A DNA stretch of 64,000 nucleotides from an uncultured Actinomyces sp. (GTDB taxonomy: Bacteria; Actinomycetota; Actinomycetes; Actinomycetales; Actinomycetaceae). The position numbers were made by a program, and so were the translations under genes. Shown here in pieces: positions 23,858 through 32,215 of this stretch; position 1 is the first letter of the stretch; every line of letters starts with the position of its first letter. Under the pieces are notes generated by a model. That model was not told the DNA's origin. It worked only from the letters and a program-made list of their open reading frames with translations, and did not search any database. The DNA lies in assembly GCA_938014245.1 (NCBI GenBank), contig CALLSD010000061.1, positions 62,001-126,000 of the forward strand. The letters are read 5' to 3'.

Positions 23858-25504
23858 TTAGGACAGGGGGACGCGCCAGGTGATCCTGGTGCCTTTTCCC
23901 TCTAAACCTGTCCCCAACGTGAATGTTCCACCGTTTAGACGCGCGCGTTCTGCCATGTTCGCAAGCCCTGAATTTCGCGTGTGTTCGGGGTCGATTCCAA
24001 CCCCGTCGTCTGCGATGGACACCGTGAGGCTACCTGAGTTCGTGTCTCCGTGAAGGTCAACGCTGACGGCGCCAGCCGTTGCGTGAGCATGACGGGCAAT
24101 GTTTGACAGTCCCTCTCGAACGACGGCGACCGCGTCATCGCTTCGTGAGTCATCGACCCTGGAATCCACCAATTCCACGAGGCAGTCTTCGCTCTCTGCT
24201 TGCTCGTTGACGGCTTGACCATCAACGGATATCAACAGCGAGGGGGCAAAACCCAAGAAAGAACGCGAGAGCGAGGACTCTCGACGAATACGCTCCACTA
24301 GACCCACATTGGAATCTGGTTCACGCAGGTTGTGGACGATCGCGCGGATCTGGCGCACGGCCTCGTCAATGGAAGCCAAGGAAAGGTCAAGGGCGTGAAT
24401 GACTTCGCTGACCTCAAGCTGCTCTTCGCTGACTTTTTGCTTAGTGGCGTCCAACTGCATTCCCGCAGCAAAGAGCTGCTGAATTGCGAAATCGTGAAGA
24501 TCCCGACCGATACGGTCACGCTCATCCAACAGTGAGGCGACGTCTTCTGCGTGACGAGCTGAAGCAAGTTCCAAAGCGAGAGCAGCTTGAGCAGCGAGGG
24601 ACTCAGCGAGGTCAAGTTCGGAGTAGTCGAACTCTGGTTTGCCGGGGAGACGGAGCAAAATGAGGACTCCCGCAGGCTTTCCTCTCCCGCGTAGAGGAGC
24701 ATAAAGCGCAGGTCCGAATTCGGTGAACTCAGGGATACGCATGGTCTGAGCGCGCGCAAGGGAGTCAACGATCATGCCGGTTCCCTCATTGAGCACCGAC
24801 ATTGCGCGGCCCTCGGGTGGGAACATCACGCCGAGAAGACGATCCGCGTGATGCCCATCGGTGATTTCCGCAGCCCACGTGTCTTTAACCGAAGGCAGAA
24901 CGATGATTGCCGTATCTGCTTGAGAGACCTCGCGAACGGTCTGGGCGATCAGAGTAAGGCCTTCTTCTTCATCCGCGCCTTCAAGCATCGACGTCGTAAG
25001 CTGTTGGGAAGCGCGGATCCACCTGGCGCGGCGTCGGGCATCCGCATACAGGTGAGCGTTTTCAACAGCAATTCCCGCAGCCGAGGCGAGCGTCTGGACA
25101 ATGCGTAGCGCGCTGAGTCCAAATCCTCCCATGCGATTGACCAGATACAGGCGGGCATAGACTTGGCCTTGGAAGGTTACCGAAACGCCGAGGAAATTCT
25201 CGAAACCCGGCAGGTTTTCAAGCAGGCTCGGATCGTTCAAAATAACGTAGCCCTCGTCGGTAATACGCTCGACGAGCTCACCGGGAAGCTGGTCCGGTGA
25301 AGCGTTTCCTGCGGGAGCATCGCCGAATTCGACGGACATTGTCGTATCGCCCCAGGTGTCCAGAACTGACAATCCTGCGTAGCGCGCACCGGTTAATGCG
25401 CATGCGCGTTCGACGAAGTTTTCCAGAATTCGCTGGAGATCGAGGCTTGAGGTCACATCGAGTGCAGCCTCGAGAAGTCGAGAGTCGGTCCTCTCCGGGC
25501 TCAT
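23858..25504 (-). CDS. DevS/DosT-like GAF-domain sensor histidine kinase lacking the haem-ligand region
   Basis: A 548-residue cytoplasmic kinase with two GAF domains (about residues 20-150 and 170-310) and a HisKA_3-HATPase C-terminus. The H-box is DERDRIGRDLHDFAIQQLF with the phosphorylated His337; the ATPase has VVREGLSNIARHAHATAG and IADDGVGIDPEHTRNSGLANM. The layout and text such as FLGVSVTFQGQVYARLYLVN match mycobacterial DevS/DosT. However, there is no histidine before residue 151, so the haem-binding His of GAF-A is missing. The ATG at 25504 overlaps the cydC stop (ATGA) with AGGAGG upstream, preferred over an ATG at 25528. It is therefore the last gene of the cyd operon. Confidence 0.88.
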   Translation of the reverse strand: MSPERTDSRLLEAALDVTSSLDLQRILENFVERACALTGARYAGLSVLDTWGDTTMSVEFGDAPAGNASPDQLPGELVERITDEGYVILNDPSLLENLPGFENFLGVSVTFQGQVYARLYLVNRMGGFGLSALRIVQTLASAAGIAVENAHLYADARRRARWIRASQQLTTSMLEGADEEEGLTLIAQTVREVSQADTAIIVLPSVKDTWAAEITDGHHADRLLGVMFPPEGRAMSVLNEGTGMIVDSLARAQTMRIPEFTEFGPALYAPLRGRGKPAGVLILLRLPGKPEFDYSELDLAESLAAQAALALELASARHAEDVASLLDERDRIGRDLHDFAIQQLFAAGMQLDATKQKVSEEQLEVSEVIHALDLSLASIDEAVRQIRAIVHNLREPDSNVGLVERIRRESSLSRSFLGFAPSLLISVDGQAVNEQAESEDCLVELVDSRVDDSRSDDAVAVVREGLSNIARHAHATAGAVSVDLHGDTNSGSLTVSIADDGVGIDPEHTRNSGLANMAERARLNGGTFTLGTGLEGKGTRITWRVPLS

Positions 25505-27336
25505 TGGTCCTCCTGACTCAGTGCCCAACGGAAGTGCTCGTTGTTTTGGGCAAGCTGCTCGAAAGTTCCTCGCGCAATGATCTGCGCTGGGCGCTTGCGA
25601 GGATCTCCATTGGAATACCCCATCAGGATAATCTCATCGGCCAGTCGAAGAGCGCTCAAGCGGTGCGTGACAATGAGCAAGCCGCGCTGGTGGGCGCGCT
25701 GCGCCAAAGCGCGCATGAGGGCGTCTGCCGATTGGGGGTCCAAATGTTCACTGGCCTCGTCAAGGAGAATGATAGGCGCGGGGGAAGCAAGAGCTCGTGC
25801 AACCAAGAGCCTGCGACGCTCTCCACCGGAGACTCCAGTCGCCCCGGCACCGATGAGGGTATCGATCCCTTCAGGTAAAGAGGCACACCACTGCTCGAGG
25901 CCGACCGTACTGAGTAAGTCGAGCGCCTGTCGTTTGTCCAGATCCGGGTTTGCGACGCGGAGGTTCTCAAAAATGCTTGTCGCAAAAATATGAGCATCTT
26001 CAGCGGTTACTTGGAGAATTGATGAGCTTTCCTCATGGGAAATGTCCATGAGACTCACACCGTTGAGGGTAAGGCTTCCCTCTCGCGGCGGAATGAGACC
26101 CGCAAGAGTGTAGAGAAGTGTTGTTTTTCCGATTCCCGATGGGCCGACAATTGCGATGAACCGTCCACGCTCGACTTTAAGGTCGAGTCCTTCAACAAGT
26201 TCAGGGCCTCTTGGCCATGCGATCGAGAGGTTTTCAGCGCGCAGAAGCGGGGAGTTCAGCATTTCTTGCGTGATCGCTTCGCTGTGTTTTCCCGAGGCCG
26301 CGTGGGCGCCTTGCGTGGGGTCAGCTGTCTCTCGGCCAAGGTTCTTTGCAGATAGAAGCGCCCTCGGCCCGATGAGTTCATCAATGCGCGCCGCTGCCTG
26401 CGCAGAACGCACGAGCTGTGCGACAGCAGAATTCATCTGAGAGGAGGCTTCGAAAGAAGACAGGGGAGTAAGCGCAATAACGGCTAAAGCCACCGCGCTG
26501 AGGATTTGAGCATTGACGCTGGGGATCCCTACGAGCAAGGCTCCGACAACCGCGAAACCCATCGCTGCTCGATCAATGAACTGAGCCCAAGCGGAGGCAC
26601 GTGCTGCGCCCTTGCGGGAGGACTCAATACGGTTCTCAGCGCGTTCAAGCTCTGCCTGCGCGCGGCCGGCCAAGCCATTGATCGCCAACTCGTCGTACCC
26701 GTCAATTACTGTCACAAGGGCAGTGCTCAAGGACGTACGTGCCTCAATACCTTCGACTTGAGCAGCTCGTTGTGCGCGAGCGGTGACAAGCGGAGCGAGG
26801 ACGCCCGAAGCGATAAGACACAGTGCCAAGATGACTGCCGCTCCCGGTGACAAAAGCGCCAAGGCGCCGACGGTCCCACAGCCGACAATGGCTGCGACCC
26901 CGGCGGGAAGAACAGACTTGACGATGAAATCACCGACTTCGTCAACATCGGAACCGATGCGTGCAAGAAGGTCTCCGCGGCGCAGCGAAGTGACGTGACT
27001 CAGATCTGCCTGCGCAATTTGATCATAGAGATGCAGGCGAAGGTGATCCATTCCCTCAAGGGCAACACGATGGGCGACAAGGCGTTGAATGTAACGCAGG
27101 AGTGCGCGCGAGACACCGAAAAGGCGCACTGATGTCGCAGCAACGGAAAGGACCAAGACTGGAGGCATCTGGGAGGCTCGTGCAATGAGCCATGCGGAAG
27201 TGGCACCAAGCGCAATCGAGGATCCGATGCCCAGACTCGCAAGAAGGAGAGCGCTGATAAAACGCCATTTGTCAACGCGCAGCAAAGAAACAGCCCAGCG
27301 CAGGGAAGAACGTTCTTGAGGAGTGAGGATCCGCAT
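25501..27336 (-). CDS. cydC: ABC exporter subunit CydC (cytochrome bd assembly)
   Basis: CydDC exports glutathione/cysteine-type thiols or otherwise sets the conditions needed to assemble cytochrome bd; recent work also assigns it a haem transport role. This 611-residue half-transporter has six predicted membrane segments in residues 20-290 and the text RLFGVSRALLRYIQRLVAHRVAL, typical of CydC. The ATPase domain has Walker A GPSGIGKTTLL, signature VSGGERRRLLVARAL and Walker B IILLDEASEHLD. It starts 2 nt after the cydD stop and overlaps the kinase gene by 4 nt. Confidence 0.93.
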   Translation of the reverse strand: MRILTPQERSSLRWAVSLLRVDKWRFISALLLASLGIGSSIALGATSAWLIARASQMPPVLVLSVAATSVRLFGVSRALLRYIQRLVAHRVALEGMDHLRLHLYDQIAQADLSHVTSLRRGDLLARIGSDVDEVGDFIVKSVLPAGVAAIVGCGTVGALALLSPGAAVILALCLIASGVLAPLVTARAQRAAQVEGIEARTSLSTALVTVIDGYDELAINGLAGRAQAELERAENRIESSRKGAARASAWAQFIDRAAMGFAVVGALLVGIPSVNAQILSAVALAVIALTPLSSFEASSQMNSAVAQLVRSAQAAARIDELIGPRALLSAKNLGRETADPTQGAHAASGKHSEAITQEMLNSPLLRAENLSIAWPRGPELVEGLDLKVERGRFIAIVGPSGIGKTTLLYTLAGLIPPREGSLTLNGVSLMDISHEESSSILQVTAEDAHIFATSIFENLRVANPDLDKRQALDLLSTVGLEQWCASLPEGIDTLIGAGATGVSGGERRRLLVARALASPAPIILLDEASEHLDPQSADALMRALAQRAHQRGLLIVTHRLSALRLADEIILMGYSNGDPRKRPAQIIARGTFEQLAQNNEHFRWALSQEDQ

Positions 27337-27338
27337 GA

Positions 27339-29039
27339 CTACTTCCTTCCTTCCACTTGTTCGAGCTCTTCTTCGTTCATCTGCGCGCTCTGGATCTCGA
27401 TAACCTGATCTGCTGCCTCGATTAACGCTTGCCTGTGCGCGATAGCGATCACCGTTCGCCCTTGCCTGCGCAGGGTTTCAATAGCGCGGAGAACAACTTC
27501 TTCACTGGCGGCATCGAGGTGCGCTGTTGGCTCATCCAAAATAACGATGGGAGTGGTGACCAGAAGCGCACGCGTGAGGGCAAAACGTTGTCGTTGCCCA
27601 ACGGACAGACCAATTCCACCCTGGCCAATTGGAGTTTCCCAGCGAAGAGGAAGCGAATCGAGAACGTCACTGAAAGCGCATAGAGACGCCGCGGCCTCGA
27701 GATCATCATCCGAGGCAGGTGGAAGCTGCTCGCGCAAAGTTCCAGGGATCAAAGTGGGATGTTGCGGCACCCAGGTGATGGTCTTCCACCATTGCTCACG
27801 AGTAAGCTCACGCACATTGATATCTGCGGCTGAGTCCTGGTTGCGCAAGCAAATCTCGCCGCGATCTGGATCGATTAGCTGCATCAGCGCATAGATCGTG
27901 CTGGTCTTTCCTGCGCCCGACGGCCCGACGAGAACATTGAGTTTGCCTGGAAGAACAAGGGCATTGGCGCAGGCCGGCGCCCACACGCCGCGAGCAGCAA
28001 TCGAAAGATCGCGGATCACAATCTGTGTCTGGGGCCAGTCAATTGACTCCAGAGAGGAGGGATCCTCTGAATCTTCGCCAGTGACTGCGGGTGTCTCGAG
28101 GATTTTAAAGGCTCGCTCAGCTGCAGCGACACCGTTTGCGGATGCATGGAATTGCGCGCCAACCTGTCGAAGAGGTTCAAATACCTCAGGGGCTAGCATG
28201 ATGACCGCAAGTCCCGTGAAGAGATCGACGTTACCGAAAACCATGCGCATACCGACTTCAACGGCGACCAGCGCGACGCATAGAGTCGAGAGGAATTCAA
28301 GAACGGCGCCCGAGAGGAATGCGACGCGCAAAGTCCCCATAGTTGCTCGCGTATTTGAGGCGGAAAGCGCGGCCAGATGCTTTCGGGGTGCCCCTTCGCG
28401 ACCGAGTGCTCGAAGGGTGGGCAATCCGGCAATAAGATCAAGCATCTGCGCGCCGAGCTGTTGCATTGATTCAAGCTTTGCCGAGGACGCATCCTGAGTG
28501 AAACGGCCGATCAGCGCCATGAAAATGGGAATTAAAGGAACGACGATCGCTGCAATGAAAGCCGACCAAAAATCCAGATAGAGAATCGTTGCCAAGGCGA
28601 GGGGTGTGACGGTCGCAGTAAGGACGAGCTGAGGCAGGTAGTCGACAAAGTATGGGGAGAGATCACTTAAGCCGCGAGTGAGAAGTGTCGAGGCCTCGCT
28701 GCCGTTCGTTGCTCGCCAGCGCGGACCCAGTTGTGCGATATGGTCGATGACGCGTGCACGTAACTCGCGGATCGTTCGGTCTGCAGCGCGGTGACCAAGG
28801 GCCTCGCGAATTCCGATGACGGTCGCCCGGAGCGCAACGATTACGGCAAGGACACACAAGGGCATGCGCAGTTGTGTAAGAGTCGCCCCAGAAGTGACTG
28901 CGGGGGATAGGGCTGCAGAAAGCGCAAGAGTTTGTGCGATCACCAGAAGCGCTGTCAAAATGCCAAGAATCGAAATGACGATGATGTGGCGACGGGCGCT
29001 TCGTGCGTATTTGAGCAGTCGAGGGTCCAGGGGGCGCAT
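27339..29039 (-). CDS. cydD: ABC exporter subunit CydD (cytochrome bd assembly)
   Basis: Partner half-transporter of CydC, 566 residues. MRPLDPRLLKYARSARRHII begins the first membrane helix; the family text QLGPRWRATNGSEASTLLTRGLSDLSPYFVDYLPQL is split here by several residues but clear. The ATPase has VGPSGAGKTSTIYALM, LSVGQRQRFALTRALL, where the second Gly-rich motif reads LSVGQ rather than LSGGQ, and VILDEPTAHLD. The start at 29039 was chosen because the 117-codon extension upstream runs over the terminator and cydB and has no CydD character. A terminator-like hairpin separates it from cydB. Confidence 0.92.
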   Translation of the reverse strand: MRPLDPRLLKYARSARRHIIVISILGILTALLVIAQTLALSAALSPAVTSGATLTQLRMPLCVLAVIVALRATVIGIREALGHRAADRTIRELRARVIDHIAQLGPRWRATNGSEASTLLTRGLSDLSPYFVDYLPQLVLTATVTPLALATILYLDFWSAFIAAIVVPLIPIFMALIGRFTQDASSAKLESMQQLGAQMLDLIAGLPTLRALGREGAPRKHLAALSASNTRATMGTLRVAFLSGAVLEFLSTLCVALVAVEVGMRMVFGNVDLFTGLAVIMLAPEVFEPLRQVGAQFHASANGVAAAERAFKILETPAVTGEDSEDPSSLESIDWPQTQIVIRDLSIAARGVWAPACANALVLPGKLNVLVGPSGAGKTSTIYALMQLIDPDRGEICLRNQDSAADINVRELTREQWWKTITWVPQHPTLIPGTLREQLPPASDDDLEAAASLCAFSDVLDSLPLRWETPIGQGGIGLSVGQRQRFALTRALLVTTPIVILDEPTAHLDAASEEVVLRAIETLRRQGRTVIAIAHRQALIEAADQVIEIQSAQMNEEELEQVEGRK

Positions 29040-29077
29040 TCTTCTATTTTCTTTCCTTTGAGGGGGAGATGCTCGCT

Positions 29078-29114
29078 GAAAAAACTGGTGGCCCCGGTTT
29101 CCCGAGGCCACCAG
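29078..29114 (-). terminator. Internal terminator/attenuator between cydB and cydD
   Basis: Read on the minus strand, a 9-bp stem (29106-29114 pairing with 29085-29093) with a 12-nt loop is followed directly by six T residues (complement of 29079-29084). It stands in the 86-nt gap after the cydB stop. Readthrough would be needed for cydDC and the kinase, so structural genes should be made in excess over assembly genes. Confidence 0.75.
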
Positions 29115-29125
29115 CTCTGCGGGGA

Positions 29126-30247
29126 TCAGCCCGCGAGGAAATTCTGATCCAGTCTGATCTTGTCGAAGATCAAACCGGTGTCCGTTGACACGTCCTTTGT
29201 CGAAACGCGAGAACGGAACTTCCAGTAGGACCACACAGTGTAGGCGAGGACCACGGGAACGAGGCACAAGGCCACGATCGACATGACGATCAACGTTCCC
29301 TGAGTCGAGGATGCCTGCTCGATGGTCAGCGAGTAAGCGGGGTTGATGCTCGACTTCATCACTGCGGGAGCCATCGCGGAGAAGATCCATGCGACAGCGC
29401 CTGCCATTGCGATGCAGGAGAAGAAGAATGCCAATCCTTCACGACGCAGAGCCTTCTGGGAGAAGGCTGCCTGGGCGATCAAGCACAGGGCTGCAACGAG
29501 CAGCGGGAGCCATGCGAAGACATTGGTCGAGTATGCGAATTGTCCCCAGATGACCCAGATTGCTGCCAGAGCGGTGGCCACGACAGAAGCGGGAGCAGCA
29601 AATGTGTTTGCTCGCTCGCGCAAGTCGCCCTCGGTCTTGAGCGCGAGGAACTGTGCACCGTGTGCCAAGCACAGGGCAACCAGGACGACTCCGCCAAGGA
29701 GCGTGTAGGGGGTGAGAAGAGAGAAGAACCCGCCGGTGAGCTGGTGAACAGCCGTTGCCAAAGATGCGGGAACATCCTCGGGGGCAACCACCGTATTGGT
29801 GGCGTGGGTGACAACTTCGATCTTCATTCCCTGCACCAGGTTGGCGAAGGCAACACCGAAGAGGAGCGGAACGAGGAGAGCCGATACAGCGTGGGTGCGA
29901 TCCCAGACGCTGCGCCACTTCTCGGACTTGATCTTCGAACGCCATTCAACTGCGCACACGCGCACGATTAGGGCGAGGAGGATCAGGAAGAGTGCCAAGT
30001 ACATTCCGGAGAACATCGTGGCGTACCACTCGGGGAATGCTGCGAAGGTCGCTCCACCGGCGGTGAGAAGCCATACTTCATTGCCATCCCAGTGGGGGCC
30101 GATGGTGCGGAGCGCCTGAGTGCGCTCGCGATCGTCGCGGGCGAGGAATCCTTGGAGCATTCCAACGCCATAGTCGAAGCCCTCGAGAACCAGGTACATG
30201 GTCCACAGGACGGCGATGAGGATAAACCACAAAATACTTAGTGTCAT
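29126..30247 (-). CDS. cydB: Cytochrome bd ubiquinol/menaquinol oxidase subunit II
   Basis: CydB is the second membrane subunit of the high-affinity, proton-nonpumping terminal oxidase. The 373 residues begin MTLSILWFILIAVLWTMYLV followed by LEGFDYGVGML, a family signature; NEVWLLTAGGATFAAFPEWYATMFSGMYLALFLIL is likewise conserved. Around eight to nine membrane helices are visible. It lies 14 nt downstream of cydA on the reverse strand. In this bacterium it probably uses menaquinol, which is inferred from the phylum. Confidence 0.95.
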   Translation of the reverse strand: MTLSILWFILIAVLWTMYLVLEGFDYGVGMLQGFLARDDRERTQALRTIGPHWDGNEVWLLTAGGATFAAFPEWYATMFSGMYLALFLILLALIVRVCAVEWRSKIKSEKWRSVWDRTHAVSALLVPLLFGVAFANLVQGMKIEVVTHATNTVVAPEDVPASLATAVHQLTGGFFSLLTPYTLLGGVVLVALCLAHGAQFLALKTEGDLRERANTFAAPASVVATALAAIWVIWGQFAYSTNVFAWLPLLVAALCLIAQAAFSQKALRREGLAFFFSCIAMAGAVAWIFSAMAPAVMKSSINPAYSLTIEQASSTQGTLIVMSIVALCLVPVVLAYTVWSYWKFRSRVSTKDVSTDTGLIFDKIRLDQNFLAG

Positions 30248-30261
30248 GGGTCTTCCTTTCC

Positions 30262-31812
30262 TCAGTACCCGAAGGAGAGTGCGCCAGCGGTCGCTTCCTC
30301 ATCGGATGCGTCCTTGGAGCGGGAGTGGAGGCCTTCGGCGGCGTAGCGCTTCATGAGGATGAACCAAATGACGCCGAGGACTGCGTAAACGATCGTGAAG
30401 ACAACCATCGAGAAGAGAACCTGCCAAGCAGGGACAGCGCTGGAGACACCAGCGGAAGTCATCATCATGACCGAGCCGATGGGATCGCCGCTTTCAAGTC
30501 CTGCGAGGTTCGGAACAACAACCCAAGGCTGGCGTCCCATTTCAGTGAAGATCCAACCGAAGGATGCAGCCAGGAAGGGCATCGGGATGGAGACGATTGC
30601 GAAAGTTCCCAATGCCTTCGACGCAGAAACCTGTCCCTTGCGCGTTGCCCACAGGCCCCACAGTGCCAAGAGAGCTGAGAAAGCACCCAGGCCGATCATG
30701 ATGCGGAAGGACCAGAAGGTCACCATCTGCGGGGGACGGAAGTCATATTGGGATGCGTCGCCGTAGGTCTTGACGAAGTCCGCATTCGAGTTCAGGAGTT
30801 CAACCATGCGCTTTTGCTCGTCGGCAACGCCCTTGACGTTAGCGGAGAACGAGTTGTGCGACATGAAGGCGGCAACGCCGGGAACTTCGATGAACTTGGT
30901 GGGTTGAGTACCGTCTTCACCCAGCGGGCATTCGCCGAACTGTGCAACGGTGAATGCTGCGCCCTGAGTATCGACACAGACGCCTTCTGCAGCTGCCATC
31001 TTCATCGGCTGAATCTCGACCAGTTCCTGGCCTTGGAAGTGGCCGGTTGCTGCGGTTCCGATTCCGCCGATCAGGATGACGGCGAGGCCGAAGCGTGCGA
31101 TCGGGCGCCACATGCGTGCGGCTTCCTTTGCGCCTTCTTCACCGCCGAGGCGCTTCGCCCGAGTCATCCACCACACGGAAAGACCAGCAACGAAAGTGCC
31201 GGCAACGAGCCATGCGGAGGTAATAACGTGGGTGTACTCCCACACAAGAACCGGGTTGGCGACAACTTTGAGGAAGCCCGCGGCTCCATCCAGTTCTGCA
31301 CGTCCGGTTTCGGGGTTGAATCGTGCGCCCACGGGGTGTTGCATCCAGGAGTTTGCTCCGAGGATCCACAGGGCGGAGACCATGGTTCCGATCGAGGCCA
31401 ACCAAATGCAGGCAAGGTGCCAGCCCTTGGAGAGGCGTCCCCAACCGAAGATCCACAGTCCCAGGAAGGTTGATTCAAGGAAGAAGGCCAAAAGGGCCTC
31501 GACAGCGAGCGGAGCACCGAAGATGTCGCCAACGTAGCGGGAGTACTCCGACCAGTTCATGCCGAATTGGAATTCCTGCACGATACCGGTGGCGACGCCG
31601 AGGGCGAAGTTGATCAAGAGCAACTTGCCGAAGAAACGGGTCGCCTGGAGCCATTCCTCTTTACCTGTCTTGTGCCACACGGTCTGCATAATTGCGACCA
31701 GGAGCGACAGACCGATGGTGAGAGGAACCAAGACGAAGTGGTAAACGGTCAGGATGCCGAATTGCCATCGTCCCAGTGTCAGCGCATCGAGTGCTGCTGG
31801 AGCAAAGGTCAT
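30262..31812 (-). CDS. cydA: Cytochrome bd oxidase subunit I
   Basis: CydA carries haems b558, b595 and d and the quinol site. The protein has about nine membrane helices. Key ligands are visible: His25 in LTVYHFVLVPLTIGLS (equivalent to His19 of E. coli), the His in GANSWMQHPVG (His186 equivalent), and the Met before GRQPW in FTEMGRQPWVV. The Q-loop is of the short type, as in most Gram-positive bacteria. The ATG at 31812 is preferred because AGGA lies 8 nt upstream; the ATG at 31818 is only 2 nt from it. It is the first gene of cydA-cydB-(terminator)-cydD-cydC-kinase, so the operon links oxidase, assembly factor and a redox-type sensor. Confidence 0.96.
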   Translation of the reverse strand: MTFAPAALDALTLGRWQFGILTVYHFVLVPLTIGLSLLVAIMQTVWHKTGKEEWLQATRFFGKLLLINFALGVATGIVQEFQFGMNWSEYSRYVGDIFGAPLAVEALLAFFLESTFLGLWIFGWGRLSKGWHLACIWLASIGTMVSALWILGANSWMQHPVGARFNPETGRAELDGAAGFLKVVANPVLVWEYTHVITSAWLVAGTFVAGLSVWWMTRAKRLGGEEGAKEAARMWRPIARFGLAVILIGGIGTAATGHFQGQELVEIQPMKMAAAEGVCVDTQGAAFTVAQFGECPLGEDGTQPTKFIEVPGVAAFMSHNSFSANVKGVADEQKRMVELLNSNADFVKTYGDASQYDFRPPQMVTFWSFRIMIGLGAFSALLALWGLWATRKGQVSASKALGTFAIVSIPMPFLAASFGWIFTEMGRQPWVVVPNLAGLESGDPIGSVMMMTSAGVSSAVPAWQVLFSMVVFTIVYAVLGVIWFILMKRYAAEGLHSRSKDASDEEATAGALSFGY

Positions 31813-32214
31813 GGTCATAGTCCTGTCTCAGGGAAATTGTGTTCAGGGTGTGTCATAAGTTCGTCACAGCTGTGGCAAAACTTTAACGACGTTGTGTCAA
31901 CAAATATAGAACGCAACCGTCTAAAATGCTGCTTTTCTGAATAATCAGGGCACTGTGTCGTTTTCTTCAGCGGCTCCATGGGTGACGCATTGAGCTCGGC
32001 GCGAACCGCCGAATGGCAGCTCAAGCATGCCTGCGCACCCTATGAGACAATAGGGAAGACGAAATGGTTGGAGCGCACTCTCTGATCATCACAGCGCATG
32101 TTTCTATGAGAACGCGCATGCCTGTGGTCGCCTCATGCGACTTCGAAGAGACTTCCGCTTAAACGCGTGTAAATACAGACCCAGCAGTGCGAGCTCGGTC
32201 AACATACTGACATT
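31813..32214. promoter_or_regulatory. Divergent cydA/rne intergenic region (about 400 nt)
   Basis: This gap serves two divergent promoters. On the cydA side there are two short palindromes: CACAGCTGTG at 31865-31874 and TTGTGTCAACAA (TTGT-4-ACAA) at 31892-31903. TATATT lies next to the second on the minus strand and could be the cydA -10. The palindromes are candidate sites for a redox or CRP-type regulator. On the rne side, a small hairpin (CCCTAT/ATAGGG, 32038-32055) and the leaderless rne promoter are present. I see no coding capacity. Confidence 0.45.
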
Positions 32215-32215
32215 G
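32203..32215 (+). promoter_or_regulatory. Leaderless promoter of rne (-10 CATACT)
   Basis: CATACT at 32203-32208, then 6 nt, then GTG at 32215. This is the same geometry as at lspA, where the -10 is CATAAT. No Shine-Dalgarno precedes the GTG. Confidence 0.5.

Noticed and set aside
29040..29390. N-terminal extension of cydD
   Set aside because: The extension covers the cydB 3' end and the internal terminator and has no membrane or CydD character.
31892..31903. Rex operator upstream of cydA
   Set aside because: TTGTGTCAACAA is a short palindrome but does not fit the longer Rex consensus TTGTGAA-N4-TTCACAA, so I list it only as an unassigned palindrome.
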